A DNA stretch of 64,000 nucleotides from Acridotheres tristis. Its lineage: Eukaryota; Chordata; Aves; Passeriformes; Sturnidae. Location: positions 19,101,501-19,165,500 of the forward strand of contig CM072892.1 in assembly GCA_037013685.1 (NCBI GenBank), in the 5' to 3' direction. Position 1 is the stretch's first letter; every line of letters starts with the position of its first letter. A model generated the notes under the pieces. That model was not told the origin of the DNA and searched no databases. It was given only the letters and a program-made list of their open reading frames with translations. Made by a program: the position numbers and the translations under genes. Below, piece after piece: positions 40,758-52,970 of this stretch.

Positions 40758-41682
40758 TATTCAAAGAAACAATTAGAGACAGAATATCTAGAAAAAGAAC
40801 CAACTTCAGTAAGTCAGCCTATGTCTTGATGCTGCAACTCAGCTTTCTAATTACTAGAAAGTCCAAATGTTTGGTCCTGGTTCATTGATATCTTTTGTTT
40901 CAATACCATACCTTAACAATATTCTGGTATATTGGTTCACTTCCTCTCTACCACAAAGAAAATCAGTGGGCATGAGACTGAAATAGTATTCTAAATCACT
41001 TTGTAATGAAATATTCTTGTGGTGTGCAATGAGATACTTCTTTAAATAGGTAGAACTACAATATCAAGAGCTAACGCTGTACCAATTAACATTCAGATCA
41101 TGCAAAATCTATTCTCCCCTCTGAAGTTTACTTGGTTCAGAGTCTTTCTTCAGCAGACACTGTACTGGATGATTAATATATCAACCTCACAGTATGAGAG
41201 TTGATTTAGTTATGAAATACATGAAAGTTATACAAATGTTTCTGCCTTAAACTCTTCATTTAACATTTCTCCATATGGCAGATGAGCCGCAAAATCTGGT
41301 GCAAAGCTTCTGATTTATTGATGTATTTCATTCCACAAATGGAATTTGTAGCAGGTGTGCTTGAAAGTCAAGGAAGCATGAGGAAAGCAAGTTAAATCTA
41401 TATGCTGCATGCCACATAATGCCAGTTTCCAGTGCTTACTCTGGATCAAATTTCATAAGACTGTGGACAAAATATATTGGAACAATAAGGGCAGATAGTC
41501 CATTCTTTTTGAAGAAATCCAAGTTGGAAAAAAAACCAAAAAACAAAAAACAGCTGAAAGGATTCAATTAATAGAAAACCTGGTCATTTTTAGAAATATC
41601 TCTTCTATAATAGGCAAAAATAATCTGAAGTGTCAAAGCTCTGTCCTTTCTTTAATACCATTCTCACAGTTATGTTCAGATA
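40758..41682. other. Unique AT-rich sequence
   Basis: No gene or repeat family recognised. Confidence 0.6.
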
Positions 41683-41805
41683 TGCCATGTTGGATGGGGC
41701 TCTGAGCAATCTGGTCTAGTCAAAGGTATCCCTGGTCATGGCAGATGAGTTGGACTTGATGCTCTTTAAGGTCCCTTCTGACTTAAACCATTATATGATT
41801 CAATG
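41683..41805 (+). mobile_element. CR1 LINE 3' terminus
   Basis: A close match to the last 120 bases of CR1 on the + strand: 'gttggatggggctctgagca' near 41688, then 'ctttaaggtcccttctgac' near 41764, and at the end 'atgattcaatg', a decayed copy of the ATTCTATG-type octamer that closes CR1 elements. Strongly 5'-truncated, as most CR1 copies are. Confidence 0.9.
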
Positions 41806-42449
41806 TTTCAACTTTACATTCACAGAAAAAAATATGAATCTTCATAGTATTAAAACCACAAAAGAGATTGAAACAGCTATCATAAGGGTAATTTACATTT
41901 CTCATGTTAGTGACATCACATACCAGGATCAATCTGAAAGCTTTCAGATGAGTTTTCAAGGTGCTTCAAGTTAAGATTCTTGCTGTGATTTGTCCTCCTG
42001 AGCAAACTTTTTCTGATTATTCATGAAGCCTTCAGAAACTAGCTAAGCCAGTTGATATTCTAAGCGTGCAGCACTTATCATTCCAGCACCAAAGATAGGC
42101 TTGAGTGAGAAAGCAAGTCGTATTTGTAGATTCATTATCACTCTAGAATTTTGCTATCTTCAAATCTAGTTTCACACAAAGAAAAATATGCATTAATCTC
42201 ACATATGAATTGTGATTGCCAAAATGTGCTTTAAGAGTGAAATGTATGATTCAATATGGCTAGAAGATTCATGCTGAAGCAATTCTTTTTCCTATATTGT
42301 ATCTGGGGTCAGTTTTGTGTGAGAAAGTAAGTTGATTGAGTGGCCAGTCAGACCTGAAAAAACAAAAAGCAGACATCTGTGCCTGTCAGCCTGTATATGA
42401 GTCAAAAACCAGCACAACTATGTTTGAAAACAAGGGACCAAGTTATGAG
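41806..42449. other. Unique sequence between two CR1 fragments
   Basis: No gene recognised. The frame 42336-42590 runs from here into the next CR1 and is not a gene. Confidence 0.55.
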
Positions 42450-42695
42450 AAAACTTTGTTTTCATTATGTCCAACCTCCTGCTACCCACTAGTGTCCTAT
42501 CTGACCTCTGATAGCAGCACTGATGTAGCTTTCACAGCCTGCCTCAGGAGTTTAGCCATTTGGCCCATACAGTTCAAAATCTCTTCTTAATGTCTAGCCT
42601 AAACATTTCCTTCCTTAGCCTCAGGTCACTGATCCTTGTCCTACATCTTCTGAGACTGTGAATAATTTCCTGCATTCAATTTCCACTGCTATATT
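42450..42695 (-). mobile_element. Diverged CR1 LINE 3' fragment
   Basis: Read in reverse, the part 42585-42690 follows the CR1 end region: 'ttcttaatgtctagcctaaa' at 42584-42603 is the usual CR1 text, followed by a block ending in 'ccttgtcctacatcttctga'. The part toward 42450 has 'tgtccaacctcctgctaccc', a decayed version of the text near the 3' end. Old and broken. Confidence 0.65.
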
Positions 42696-45681
42696 GAAGG
42701 CATGAGACTGAGAACAAAAAAAGACAGGAAAAAAGAGGCAAAAAGGTCTCTCTGGTCTAAACCTGCCCCCACTTCAGCTTTCCCACAGACTGTAAATTAC
42801 AACAGAATTATCATGGTTTTCACACTTTCATTTTCATCAGAAAGTTGTAAAGATCAGCCTATTGTATAGTACTATTAAAGTAACACTACCCTGGATTAAA
42901 CGAAAACAATCAATAGATGAGGCCTATCAAGCACTGACAAGGTGCCTTTTCCTTTTTTTTCTTTTTCTAGTTACTGGAGGGGAGCCAGTCAGCCAAATAT
43001 ACTCTAGTCTAAAAGAGTTTTTAATGAAAAATCTCTGCAATGCAAGCTTGAACACTGCTGTTAAGGCTAAAAAAAAGAAGATAAAGTACTCTGTCATGAA
43101 TTTATGTGAGGCAATTAAAATTCATTTCCACATTGTATAAACAGATGACAAACTGGTTGTTTCAAAAAATAACACAGGGATGAATTGAACTACAAAGCTT
43201 AAAGAATTAACCATTTGCATTAGGATGCCAAGGGCTATGGAAATCTGAGTCAGATCACAGAGGTAATGAACCACTGGGCATACTTCATTATTCATGACAG
43301 TGGACTCACAGTTGGGGAAATACTGTAAAACATAGAGCACTAGTACCTAATATCACTATCTGCTCTTCTTCTACTGTTTTGTTAGCCATTAATATTTGCA
43401 GAAGCTTTTGGTAACATTAGTTTCTTAGCAGTACAACAACAAAAGTGAAACACTTCACAAAAGTTCCAATGGTGCCTGTAAATTTAACTGTATTATATTA
43501 ACTATTTCAGATTCTACTTGTGTTTGAGAAAGGGTCTTTCAGGATCTACCTAATACATGTTGCTGAAAAGTGGTCACTACAACTTAATTTTTCTGCAGCA
43601 GTTCCATCCTTTTTACCTTAAATGTTATCCCTATCTTTCTTAACACATGCATTTTCTCCATTATGTGCTAGTATAACTTGTTGCAAGGGTAACTGTAATT
43701 TACTTTGTAGGGACAAATAAAACCAAATTGCCTTGCTCAGCCTGCTTGTTTATCTTTTTACCTCCAAGCTTCATCAGAAAATGTCTTCAGTAAAACAGCA
43801 TAAATACATGATAACTGGTCATCTCTAGCTACAGAAATATTTTCTATGAGTAATGGAGCTCCAAAATTAAGATCATCCCACACTCCTCATGCAGCAGAGC
43901 TGAGAATAACTAAATTCTAATTTTAGCATTTCCATACACTTAGAGGAATAGGCACAGTGAAACTGTGATGCCTTTTACACCACAGTCCATTCATGGATAC
44001 ACAGCCTTCCCACTCCACATCAACATCCCCATCAGAGAAGCTGCTATTTCAGAAGGAAGGGTATAAATGGATCAAAAAGGATGCTGCTGTCAATCCAGAG
44101 AGCTCGTGGAAGACTGGGGTCAACACTCCTGTTCTGAGCTGCTTCTCCCACTTTGTTCCAGTTGTGTAATGCAGCACCAGCATTCTGGCTCCTCTTTGCC
44201 AAGCTGAGGGCAGGCACAGATGGAGGCACTTGACCACTTAAGTGGCATTTAGATATAGATTTTACTCCAAGGTCAAAGCTTCATTAGAGACTCTCTTAAT
44301 TTCTTAAGACATGAATGAAATAAGTCGTGTTTTGTGCAAAGATTCACAGCTGCATTATTAAATTATTTTCCAGTATTAATGTTAGGCAATTTTACTTGTT
44401 AAAAACAAAATAAATTAAGAAAATAGCTAACCTCAAACAGCAGTAAAGAACATATAGCATGTTATTGACAAAAATTTAGTGGCAGAGATTTATTTTTATT
44501 GTGCATTTCATCAGGTTTTTTTTTATTTTTCATGTTTCTTCTATGCTGTTTCCATTTACCAATCATAATTACCAAAACCTTTGATATTTTCTAAGTTTTA
44601 AATGAGACTAATTTATTGCAGAATCTGATTTTAAATTCCTGGATTTTGTGCTTTTTGTGCTGTAAACATAACTCTGTAGACACACAGTGCTCTCACGAGA
44701 TGGACCTGGGCAGATCTCAGGCCTTCCAGATCATACAGGTCAGCTCAGGTCAGTTTTAAGTGCAACTCATTCTTGAAGTTAGCTCAGTATACTGTACAGT
44801 GCACTTATACATGCCACAGATGAGTAGGTCCTGGTGGAAAAAATTACCCTGAAAAACAAGAAAGCAAGCTGGAAATATGGCATCAATAAATCACGACCTA
44901 TCTGGAATATTTTCAGCCAAATAAAAGTTTCATTCTGCACCATGTGACACAGTTTTTTGCATATTTTCAGCCCACAGTCTCTATTTTTGTGCATGGTACA
45001 GTAATCTAGATATCTCATATTTCCTATATTGTCCAACGCAGAATCTGCTTCTTTTTGCACATACCATGGAAATGTTATTTTCTTTGTTTAATTGCCATGT
45101 TTCTTGATTTCCATTTCCGTCTGCTCCTAAAAGGCAAGTTAGCCTCTTACCTAGATTCTCCTGTTAAATTATTGATTTCATGAAGTGGCAGATGGAGCAA
45201 TAATGTAATCCAGTGGATAGAGAAAAAAAAGAAAAAACTTCAGGCTGGTCTCAGCTAACTAGGAGGTAAAAAGGAAAATATGTTGAATTCCAAAGCATTT
45301 ATATCTGTCAATCCTCAGGCCAGGTTTCCAAAGAGCGGAGAACTTAATATATTTCAAAACAATTGTCTGCCAAGGTGGATGCCCACTGTTCTTCCTGCTT
45401 CCCCACACACGTCAAACACAAACAGTTCTTTAAGGTTTTTTGATATTACATTTCTAGAATGCTTTTGTTATTACTCATTGCACACATAGCAGCGCTGAGC
45501 TTTACAAGAAAAATTAATTATGATTAATAATTGTAGAAAAGAGATGAGTGAAATAGTAATGTGTACCTAAGGGAGGACTAGCTTGACTTTACTTTGATCA
45601 TGAAGTTGGGATTTATGAAATGAATATGTTCAATTTTTGTGAAGTCAGCTAAAAAAAGTTAATCTTTATTTTATTCTGACG
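42696..45681. other. Unique sequence with one GC-richer patch
   Basis: About 3 kb without a recognised gene. The patch 43980-44240 has higher GC and is open on the minus strand in two frames (44044-44229 and 44049-44237), as seen in decayed repeats, but I cannot assign it to a family. Confidence 0.5.
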
Positions 45682-45932
45682 GAAGAAAGAAAAGAGAAAA
45701 GAAAAGAAAAGAAAAGAAAAGAAAAGAAAAGAAAAGAAAAGAAAAGAAAAGAAAAGAAAAGAAAAGAAAAGAAAAGAAAAGAAAAGAAAAGAAAAGAAAA
45801 GAAAAGAGAAAAGAAAAGAAAAGAAAAGAAAAGAAAAGAAAAGAAAAGAAAAGAAAAGAAAAGAAAAGAAAAGAAAAGAAAAGAAAAGAAAAGAAAAGAA
45901 AAGAAAAGAAAAGAAAAGAGAGAAAAGAAAAG
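45682..45932. repeat. (AAAAG)n pentanucleotide microsatellite
   Basis: About 250 bases of A/G only, mostly AAAAG units, with interruptions at both ends and near 45805. The long serine/phenylalanine/leucine-repeat frames on the minus strand here are artefacts. A pure purine strand of this length can form triplex DNA. Confidence 0.95.
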
Positions 45933-46180
45933 CATGTTCTCACTTGAAGTTTACTCTCCTGTAGTGACATTCAAGAGGAGAAAAAGGCTTAATCACCAAG
46001 AAAGTAAAGCTTTAAAAAAATTCAGTTATATGAGCATTATTCACAAAAGCGCAGTCAATGATTTCATAGTAGCCAGACAATTAAGGTGTTCAACAATAAC
46101 ACGACGGGGACCTTTAGCAGGGTCAAAGATTGGATTTCTAAAAAGGTTCTGAGTCACAACTTCCTCAGCTGCTTTCTCCA
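45933..46180. other. Unique sequence
   Basis: Nothing recognised; the frame 45934-46152 has no known product. Confidence 0.5.
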
Positions 46181-46258
46181 TGAGAAAGAGAGGGAAGGAG
46201 AAGGAGAGAGGGCGAGGGACTGGGCAGAGAAGTCAATAAGAAAGGGAGAGAGGGAGGA
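46181..46258. repeat. Purine-rich low-complexity tract
   Basis: A stretch made largely of A and G (gagagg and gaagga words) with few pyrimidines, 250 bases after the AAAAG array. Not a regular repeat. Confidence 0.75.
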
Positions 46259-47918
46259 ATAAAAACATATATAAAAAGAAAAAATTCGTTACTGGAAGAT
46301 TTTTATTATGGAAATTTTTTTAAAAATTATCTAAATATGAGACTAATTATGATGTTCTGTACATTTAGTCGTACAGCTGAGTGAACTAGAAAATTGAATA
46401 TTTCATAAATTTAAATTATTGACTAGTTTCTTGGAAGCAATTTAAATATTAAAAAGAAAATAGAAAGAAATAAACACTTATCTTTTTACATTTGCATTAT
46501 ATTTTTCTCTTTCTAAAGCAATATGCATCAGAAAGAAACTCATTCCAAGGGATAATATCCTTTCATTTCTTCTTGCTCTGATAATAAAACCAATAGCAGC
46601 CTGTGATTCAAGATTGCAAATTGTGACTGAAATTGTCTGGGCTGAGGGTTTGTAACTACTCTTTCTGAACTTTTCAGGTTATTTGTGACATGTGCACTTT
46701 GAATTTTACAGAGTGCAGTGTAATAGTCCTTTCCTCCCTGGAGATAGCTCTAAAGTAATTGGAATTGCTGCATGTGACCTGATGCTGCTAACACCAGCTA
46801 GAGGAATGGAGCTCTGCCTTAGAGATTAGACCACCAGGAGTACAAATGAGATAGAAGAATCAAAATGACTATGAGAAAGGAAACAGGTGAGCAAAATCTG
46901 CAATAGGAAAAAGAAAAAGAAAGAGAAAAAGGTGCAGATGACCTCTGATGGATACTCTGAAACATCTCTTCCCCTCCAAACCTGCAGTCTAGCATAGTCT
47001 GTGTGACATACAATACAGAGCTGGGGGGTTTATTTATTTATTTAACTTATTTTTAAATTCCTAGTTTCAATGATCTATTACTACGACTGATGTGTTTTAT
47101 TTTGATGAGCAGATCTAGGTATTTCACATGAATTCCTGGATAAGACAGGGATAATTTTTTCTTAGGATATTCTGTCCATTTGCTAATTCTGCATAACTTT
47201 ATAATTCCTTTGCCAGAACAGGTACTCTTAACTCAGGGTTCCACCAGGAAAACCTTTAATTTCATTACTTAGGTGCCTGACACTGAAGGTAGTTGCTACT
47301 TTAGTTTTCACTATGGGATATGGATCAAGATTAATGGGTTACTAGCTGAATAATGTTTCTACTTTTGAGTATTGACTGTCTGTCAGATCTGCTGTTGAAG
47401 GATATTACTCTCGTCTCAATAACATTTTCCCTTTTAAAACGGGAAAATTTGAATCAGAGTGGCTAAAAAGGCATCTCTAAATCCTCAGCTAGTATAAACT
47501 GTGTAGGAAGAAGAAAGAAGCATCGCCATATAACCAAGGGAAATGTGCCCCCATCCCTTTCTGAAGCCACAGACTCAATCAACCATTATTGAGGGATCCC
47601 TTGCATTGTGTCATAACACTGTTTATGACACCTCACATGCACACAGATGTCTGTAATTTGTTATTGATGTCTGGTACCTCCAGAGACACAGAGGAGAGCA
47701 CCAGGTGTGGTACCTCTTCCAAACTGAGGAATTAATTTGTGTTACTTTCTGTGCATGGCTGTGTTTCATAATTTTGACAAATGGTTATCACTGGTAATCA
47801 CAACTGCTTGCTGACATTCATCTCAGAAAAATTACACTGTATTGTATTTTCTTCATAACGTTATGGTATCAGGCTGGCTTGTGAAACTTTTTAGCTAGCT
47901 ACTGATTTTGCTTCCCAG

Positions 47919-47956
47919 GCCTCTGCTAGCCAGTAATGCACTGCAAATTTGTGAAG
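47919..47956 (+). other. Candidate 38-nt exon (hypothesis)
   Basis: A polypyrimidine stretch and CAG (gattttgcttcccag) come directly before 47919 and a consensus donor (AAG followed by gtgagtg) directly after 47956. Only the second frame is open across it. Such pairs also arise by chance in 64 kb. Confidence 0.2.
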
Positions 47957-49006
47957 GTGAGTGATTTAAACTGGTGGCTGAGAAGCTGCTATTCTTAAAG
48001 CCACTGAAGCAAAGAATTCACCACAAACCAGTTGTTTAATTATTTTCACAAGGACCTGGATGGTTTTAGCAGCCCAGTGTTCTGTACTCCCACAGTCATA
48101 ATGCAATCAGTATCCAAAAGAGTTTGTTTAAAGATCGTTTGAAAATCACTGATCAAACTATTGTCTCTGTCATTAACTGTCAAAATTTCAAACAAAACAC
48201 TCCTGCCTCATAATGCTAAAAAAAAAGCTATGTCACTACAGGGTCAAAAACCCCCCAGTTAACACTATTGTCTACTTAGGGTTTTAAAGGTATGTTAAAA
48301 AGCAAAAGGCAAAGAACTGAATGGATGCTATGTTGAGGATGGTTATTCAGAAATTTAAGAAAATACACTTCAAGCAATGACAATGTAGGTAATGTTACAG
48401 ATTTTGCCTGTGGCTGAACTTAATATAAGAAATTAATATGCAATGGCTCAGACCTGCTGCACTTAATACAGATGCATTAGTAACATGTTTTGCTAATTAA
48501 GTTTAACATTTCTACTTCTCTCCCAGACCAGAGTATTTCATATAGCTTGATGAAAATCTGGTCATCCAGAAGTCAGCCAGATAGATTTCTAGGACCAATC
48601 ACAACAGTATGATGCAGACAGATAAACAGGTCAATATTCTGGATATGTGGAAAGGTTCAAATGTTGTATCTCACTTCAGAAAAGCAAGCCTAGCTCACTT
48701 CTCTCCTGGGAAATATACATATAGTCTTTGACATTATATTCCTCCTAATTAAAATCAGCTTAAGAATTGCATATGAAAGTAATGTTAAGATAAACTTTAA
48801 AACACCAATACTTTGTACAAGACTTCAATGAAAGTATGAGAAGCTAAAAGCATTGTACAGCTTTTCTTCTGTGTTCACTCATAATTGCTTCAATGTAGGT
48901 TTTGATATAACAATCTCATCACTGCTATTCAGTGGCAAGTGAGGACATCTTAGAAATGAAAAACATAGTAAAGAAAAACACTAATGGTGCACCCTGTGTC
49001 TTGCAG

Positions 49007-49105
49007 GGAAACTTCTCTTGGCAAATTCGGAACTATGGGAGAGCATCCAACAAGCACGACTTCACCATCTTTTGAGCTGCTTACCTACATCTCCTTCCAG
49101 ACAAG
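49007..49105 (+). other. Candidate 99-nt exon (hypothesis)
   Basis: The stretch is bounded by an acceptor-like end (ccctgtgtcttgcag) and a donor-like start (ACAAG followed by gtgaat). Length is a multiple of three. The second and third frames are open throughout; the first has a TGA. Joined to 47919-47956 in its open frame, the third frame continues without a stop. I recognise no protein family. Confidence 0.25.
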
Positions 49106-49555
49106 GTGAATAGTTCAGTTTCAGTAATTGCTAGGAACCACAGGGGTGAAAAGGAAAAAACAAAACAAAACAAAGAATCTGAGGATGGCAAAAGAATCTG
49201 GAACAGCTACCAAAATGGTCATCAGAGCTCTAAACAAACAGTTTTACAGAGCTAGCTTTAAGTGCCAAGCAGTAAAATAGCTCAGAGACACATTTGTTCA
49301 GTTGATTTCCTCTTATTAGTGCAGAATCTGGGAAGTGGTGAATGAATTCCTTGAATTGCTTTGTTTGCATGCATGACTTTTGCTTTGACTATTAAATTGT
49401 CTTTATCTAAACCCATGACTTTTCTTACATTTACTCTTCTGATTGTTTTCCACATTATTACCATCTGATTTAAAGATAGAAAAGCAGAGAAAGCTAAATT
49501 TCTGTGTATAAACCGGAAAGAACTTTGAAGGTTCAAAATATACCCAAAGACGAGA

Positions 49556-50230
49556 TTAAAACCAAATAAGGTTAGATGTTGGTGCCAAAAAATTGATGTA
49601 TTTTATTGAATAGTGAAAGAGGCAAAAAGAAAGAAAAAAAAAGAGGAAAAGAGATAGAAAAAGAAGTGTGCGTGGGGGATGGGGGGACAGGGAGTGACAG
49701 GGGTTAGGTGGAAGCACATCATCCATCTGACAATGGATGTCTCGTTGTTCCCCTCCACCTGCTCTTCTTGGCAGCAAGGGTCCCCTGTCACTGCCACCAC
49801 ATCTGCCACATCCACCACACGCCAAAGAGTATAGAATTCCTTGGATTAATATACACTTTGGGCCAGCTGGGAATGCCCAAGTGCCCCTCTTCCAGGGGGC
49901 CAGTTTGACACTGTCCCTTGCAAAACTGTCTGTCACATCACCTTTGGTGCTCTGGAGCAGGGTGAGGGGACCCCTTTGGGTGTCTCCCCCTCTGCTGTGG
50001 ATAAGCTTTCCCTGGGCAGCATTGTAAGATAAGCTTTCGATGTCTGGGCAGCCACTGTCTGACCAGAGGCTTTTCCAACACACACCCGAAGCCTCTCTTC
50101 CCCCACTCTGGGGCAAGAATCTGTGCTGGCAGCTGATAGCCCTGGGGCTGTCATCTCTTCCCTGAAGATGTTAGGCTTCTACTTTGTACAAATCCCTGAG
50201 CTGTTACTTTATCTTCAGCAGCAAATGGTG
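49556..50230 (-). mobile_element. LTR of a bird endogenous retrovirus
   Basis: In reverse orientation the order is that of a bird ERV LTR: a GC-rich U3 (50160 down to about 49860), a TATA element at 49854-49847, a CT-rich stretch, an AATAAA signal at 49607-49602, and a short U5 with 'ttggcacc' text close to the end. The wording resembles finch ERVK-type LTRs that I remember. It is the most GC-rich part of the window. The open frame 50116-49556 on the minus strand (the longest of the window) comes from low stop density in GC-rich DNA, not from a gene. No internal retroviral genes flank it, so it appears to be a solo LTR. The 5' edge is uncertain. Confidence 0.6.
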
Positions 50231-51639
50231 TGTGTAGGACCTCACTTTGAAGGCCTATTCAGGGTGTGGTGGTATTCTTTGCAGCTTCCATAATACAGTT
50301 CTGCTATAATAAGTAAAAGTCTTCTGAGTCATAAACTATAATATTTCAGTCTCTGACACACATCCCATCAGTAGAAGTGAGGGAGCAGCTGTGTGGTTGT
50401 CAGTTGTGGGGTAGGGTTAAACCATGAGTGTCTTAAATATCAAAGTTTTCTTTACAGTTACAATTATGAGTCATAATATCTACATTTTAAGACCCTGTTT
50501 CAGAATGATACCTCTAAATCTGTGAGTTCTGTGACATTAACTTTTAAGTAAAATATTTATCATATTTATCATTTGAAGTGCCACAGTATCACCACCTGAT
50601 AACCACATTATCAGCTTTAAAAATACATATTTTCAACACAATTGTTAACAGTGAAATAATGAAATCAAATGTGTTCCTCAGGCATTCAAATGGAACTCTT
50701 TGAATATAGAGAAAACCTTTCTGTCACCACTCTTTCAGAAAAGCACCACCATATTAAGAAGCCATTTATTCAAATTGCAGAGTCCAGTCACAAATTTTAT
50801 GAAAGTTAGAGGGGTCAACAAAGGACTAAATTCTGCATTAAAAAAAAATTCAACATCAAGTCTACCAATATCAAAAAATCATCACATAATTCGTAAAGCA
50901 ATGCTTAATAAAACAGTTTTGAAACTTGTTTCAAATGACTATGAATGAAAAATGTACTATGAGTAAAATGACTATGTACAATTAATCAAGTAGCAGAAAA
51001 TATCACAGGAAAAACCCCGTTTGTGTAGCAAACCACTTGATATAAATTTTTTTTAATGTTTTTTATGGCAGTATTGTTGTAGCGTTGAATCAGGTATTGG
51101 CCAAGATGTGAAAATTTAATGTTAGTACTTGACGATTGTAAGACTCAGCTTCAGTTTCTCCTATGAAAGTTAGAAGTGGGAAATATGATGGGAAATAATA
51201 TTGGATAGGTTCAATAATTTTTTTTGTTTCAGTCCTCCTATAATTGCAGCCAGTCTTTGAGTAGTTATAGGTTATCCAAGAATATCTGCATCCCCATAGG
51301 ACTCATAATCAACATTTCCCAGTAAGCTTACTAAAGCAAATCTAACACCAAGTGTGGTCATTATGCTGTCCCACAGAAAGACTGCAGAATTTTTCAAGGT
51401 CATCATTCCCATGTCCATAGTAGCTGAAAATTTTCTAAACCAGAACAGCTGCCCCGCTGCCCCCTCATTTGGATTAGATTAATACAGGGCAAATCACAAA
51501 CATTGATCCAGTCCTTTGTGACTTAAACATGAATCTCCATAACAGCCAATGTAACCACGAATATCACCTATTCAGAGATAATGAACAAAAAATCAATGAC
51601 AAAATTTACTCCTGCAGCACTTGAATCTTAAAACATCTT
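50231..51639. other. Unique AT-rich sequence
   Basis: No gene or repeat family recognised. The frame 50700-50948 has no known product. Confidence 0.55.
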
Positions 51640-52140
51640 TTCATCTTTTATCTGCTGTCAAGTTTGAAAGACCTTTGCAGTTCCACCTGGTTAGAAATCT
51701 TCTAATTTTCAATTCTAACTTTATACCTGAGTACCTCATTTACTTGGCTTTGGTCGGGTATCTGTACCGACTTTTAGGTTTAAATAGTTCTATTCCTTCC
51801 TTCACATCTGAATGAATTAGTCAACCCCAAATTCGTTATAATTTTTTTCTAGCTGAGGCTATACAAGCTAAGTTCTAAACTGCTCTTGCTCAGATAAATA
51901 TTGCATTCCCCTAATTACGATAATAGCTTTTTCCTACACACTCTTTTATTATGTTAATATTTAGTGAAAATAGGTGACCAGAATTGTATGTAGCATTCTG
52001 AACAAGGTCTTAATCACTGCCCTGTAAAATGAAATTAGTATTTACCTGGCTCTGCTTAAAACATTTTTTAATCCTTTCCAGAATTTCACAGTCCTCTTTT
52101 AGTATTTAAGCACCATAGCTATTTGGTCACTTATTAGGTC
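51640..52140 (-). mobile_element. Very old CR1-like LINE fragment
   Basis: In reverse orientation the text follows the deep CR1/L3-like lineage shared by reptiles and birds rather than the young bird CR1: 'gtttaaatagttctattcct' at 51778-51797, 'cattcccctaattacgataa' near 51904, 'gaccagaattgtatgtagca' near 51976, and a block on 'ggtcttaatcactgccctgt'. Diverged over its whole length. It ends close to an 18-base A run at 52149-52166. Confidence 0.7.
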
Positions 52141-52148
52141 CTCAGTTT

Positions 52149-52166
52149 AAAAAAAAAAAAAAAAAA
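52149..52166. repeat. Poly(A) run, 18 bases
   Basis: A homopolymer directly after the old CR1 fragment. CR1 does not end in poly(A), so the two need not be linked. Confidence 0.9.
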
Positions 52167-52970
52167 GTAATGTTCTTAAATTTATGTTTTATGCAAACTC
52201 ATTTCATTTTCATTACTTAAGGGATAATGTTTTGTTCAAATAATTGTTCATGTATAACATCAATTGTATTTTTTCCGGTTTATTAATAGGTTACCTGTCT
52301 ATAACATATTAAAATCAAAACTTACTCTCAAGGTCAAGGAAATAGCATTTTGAAGATGTTCCAGTCCGTTTCCTGATGAGACTGGAATTGCATCCATTCT
52401 CACAGAGTAAGATTTTTTTTGAGAAGAAACAAGGAATAAGAAAAGAAAGTCAGGAATATTAAAAATAATAGACAAGTAATAAACTATTAAATATATCATA
52501 CAACTTCTAATGCATTCTTAGATTGCAGAATGACCTTAAAGTCACTGTAAATATTCTACTAGATCATGAAAGATATATCTATCTCACTCTGCAAGGAGGA
52601 GAGTATAAGCGCAACACTCTAAACTTCTGAGCTAGAGTATCTGCCAACTTAATGCTCCTTGGAATGACTGGCATGACACTAATGACCCAAAATAAGTACA
52701 TGACTCATTAAAGGACAGTGTACATTAAAGCATGGTAAAAATCTCTGGTATTTCAATCACTCAGCTCAAACTAAAGTGTAGCTGGCATGAAACTTATTCA
52801 AACACTTTTATTTATCCTGTGTCATCTGTAGTTGATTTTGCGTAGTTTTATTATGCAAAATATAAGCACTGATGAAAAAGTTCAGTTTCCAGCATGAATT
52901 TTTAGTACAAAAAGAAAAAAAGAACAAATTTATTTAACGACTAATAATTTTCTCAAGTGTCCTCTTTCAT
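52167..52970. other. Unique AT-rich sequence
   Basis: Nothing recognised in this 800-base stretch. Confidence 0.6.

Larger units (their letters stand above)
46259..49555. other. Unique sequence with two candidate exons
   Basis: No known gene. Bases 46545-46810 are repeat-free and complex and could be conserved non-coding DNA. The stretches 47919-47956 and 49007-49105 have good splice signals on the + strand and compatible phases, but no recognised protein (see findings). A perfect inverted repeat with 8-base arms lies at 47609-47630. Confidence 0.45.

Noticed and set aside
45666..45970. Two long minus-strand frames rich in Phe, Leu, Ser
   Set aside because: Direct translation of the AAAAG array; all frames of such an array lack stops.
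49556..50116. 186-codon minus-strand frame, longest of the window
   Set aside because: Lies inside an LTR with its own TATA and poly(A) signals; GC-rich DNA has few stops and no protein family is recognised.
49640..50120. CpG island
   Set aside because: GC content is raised but CG dinucleotides are few; the raised GC is explained by the LTR.
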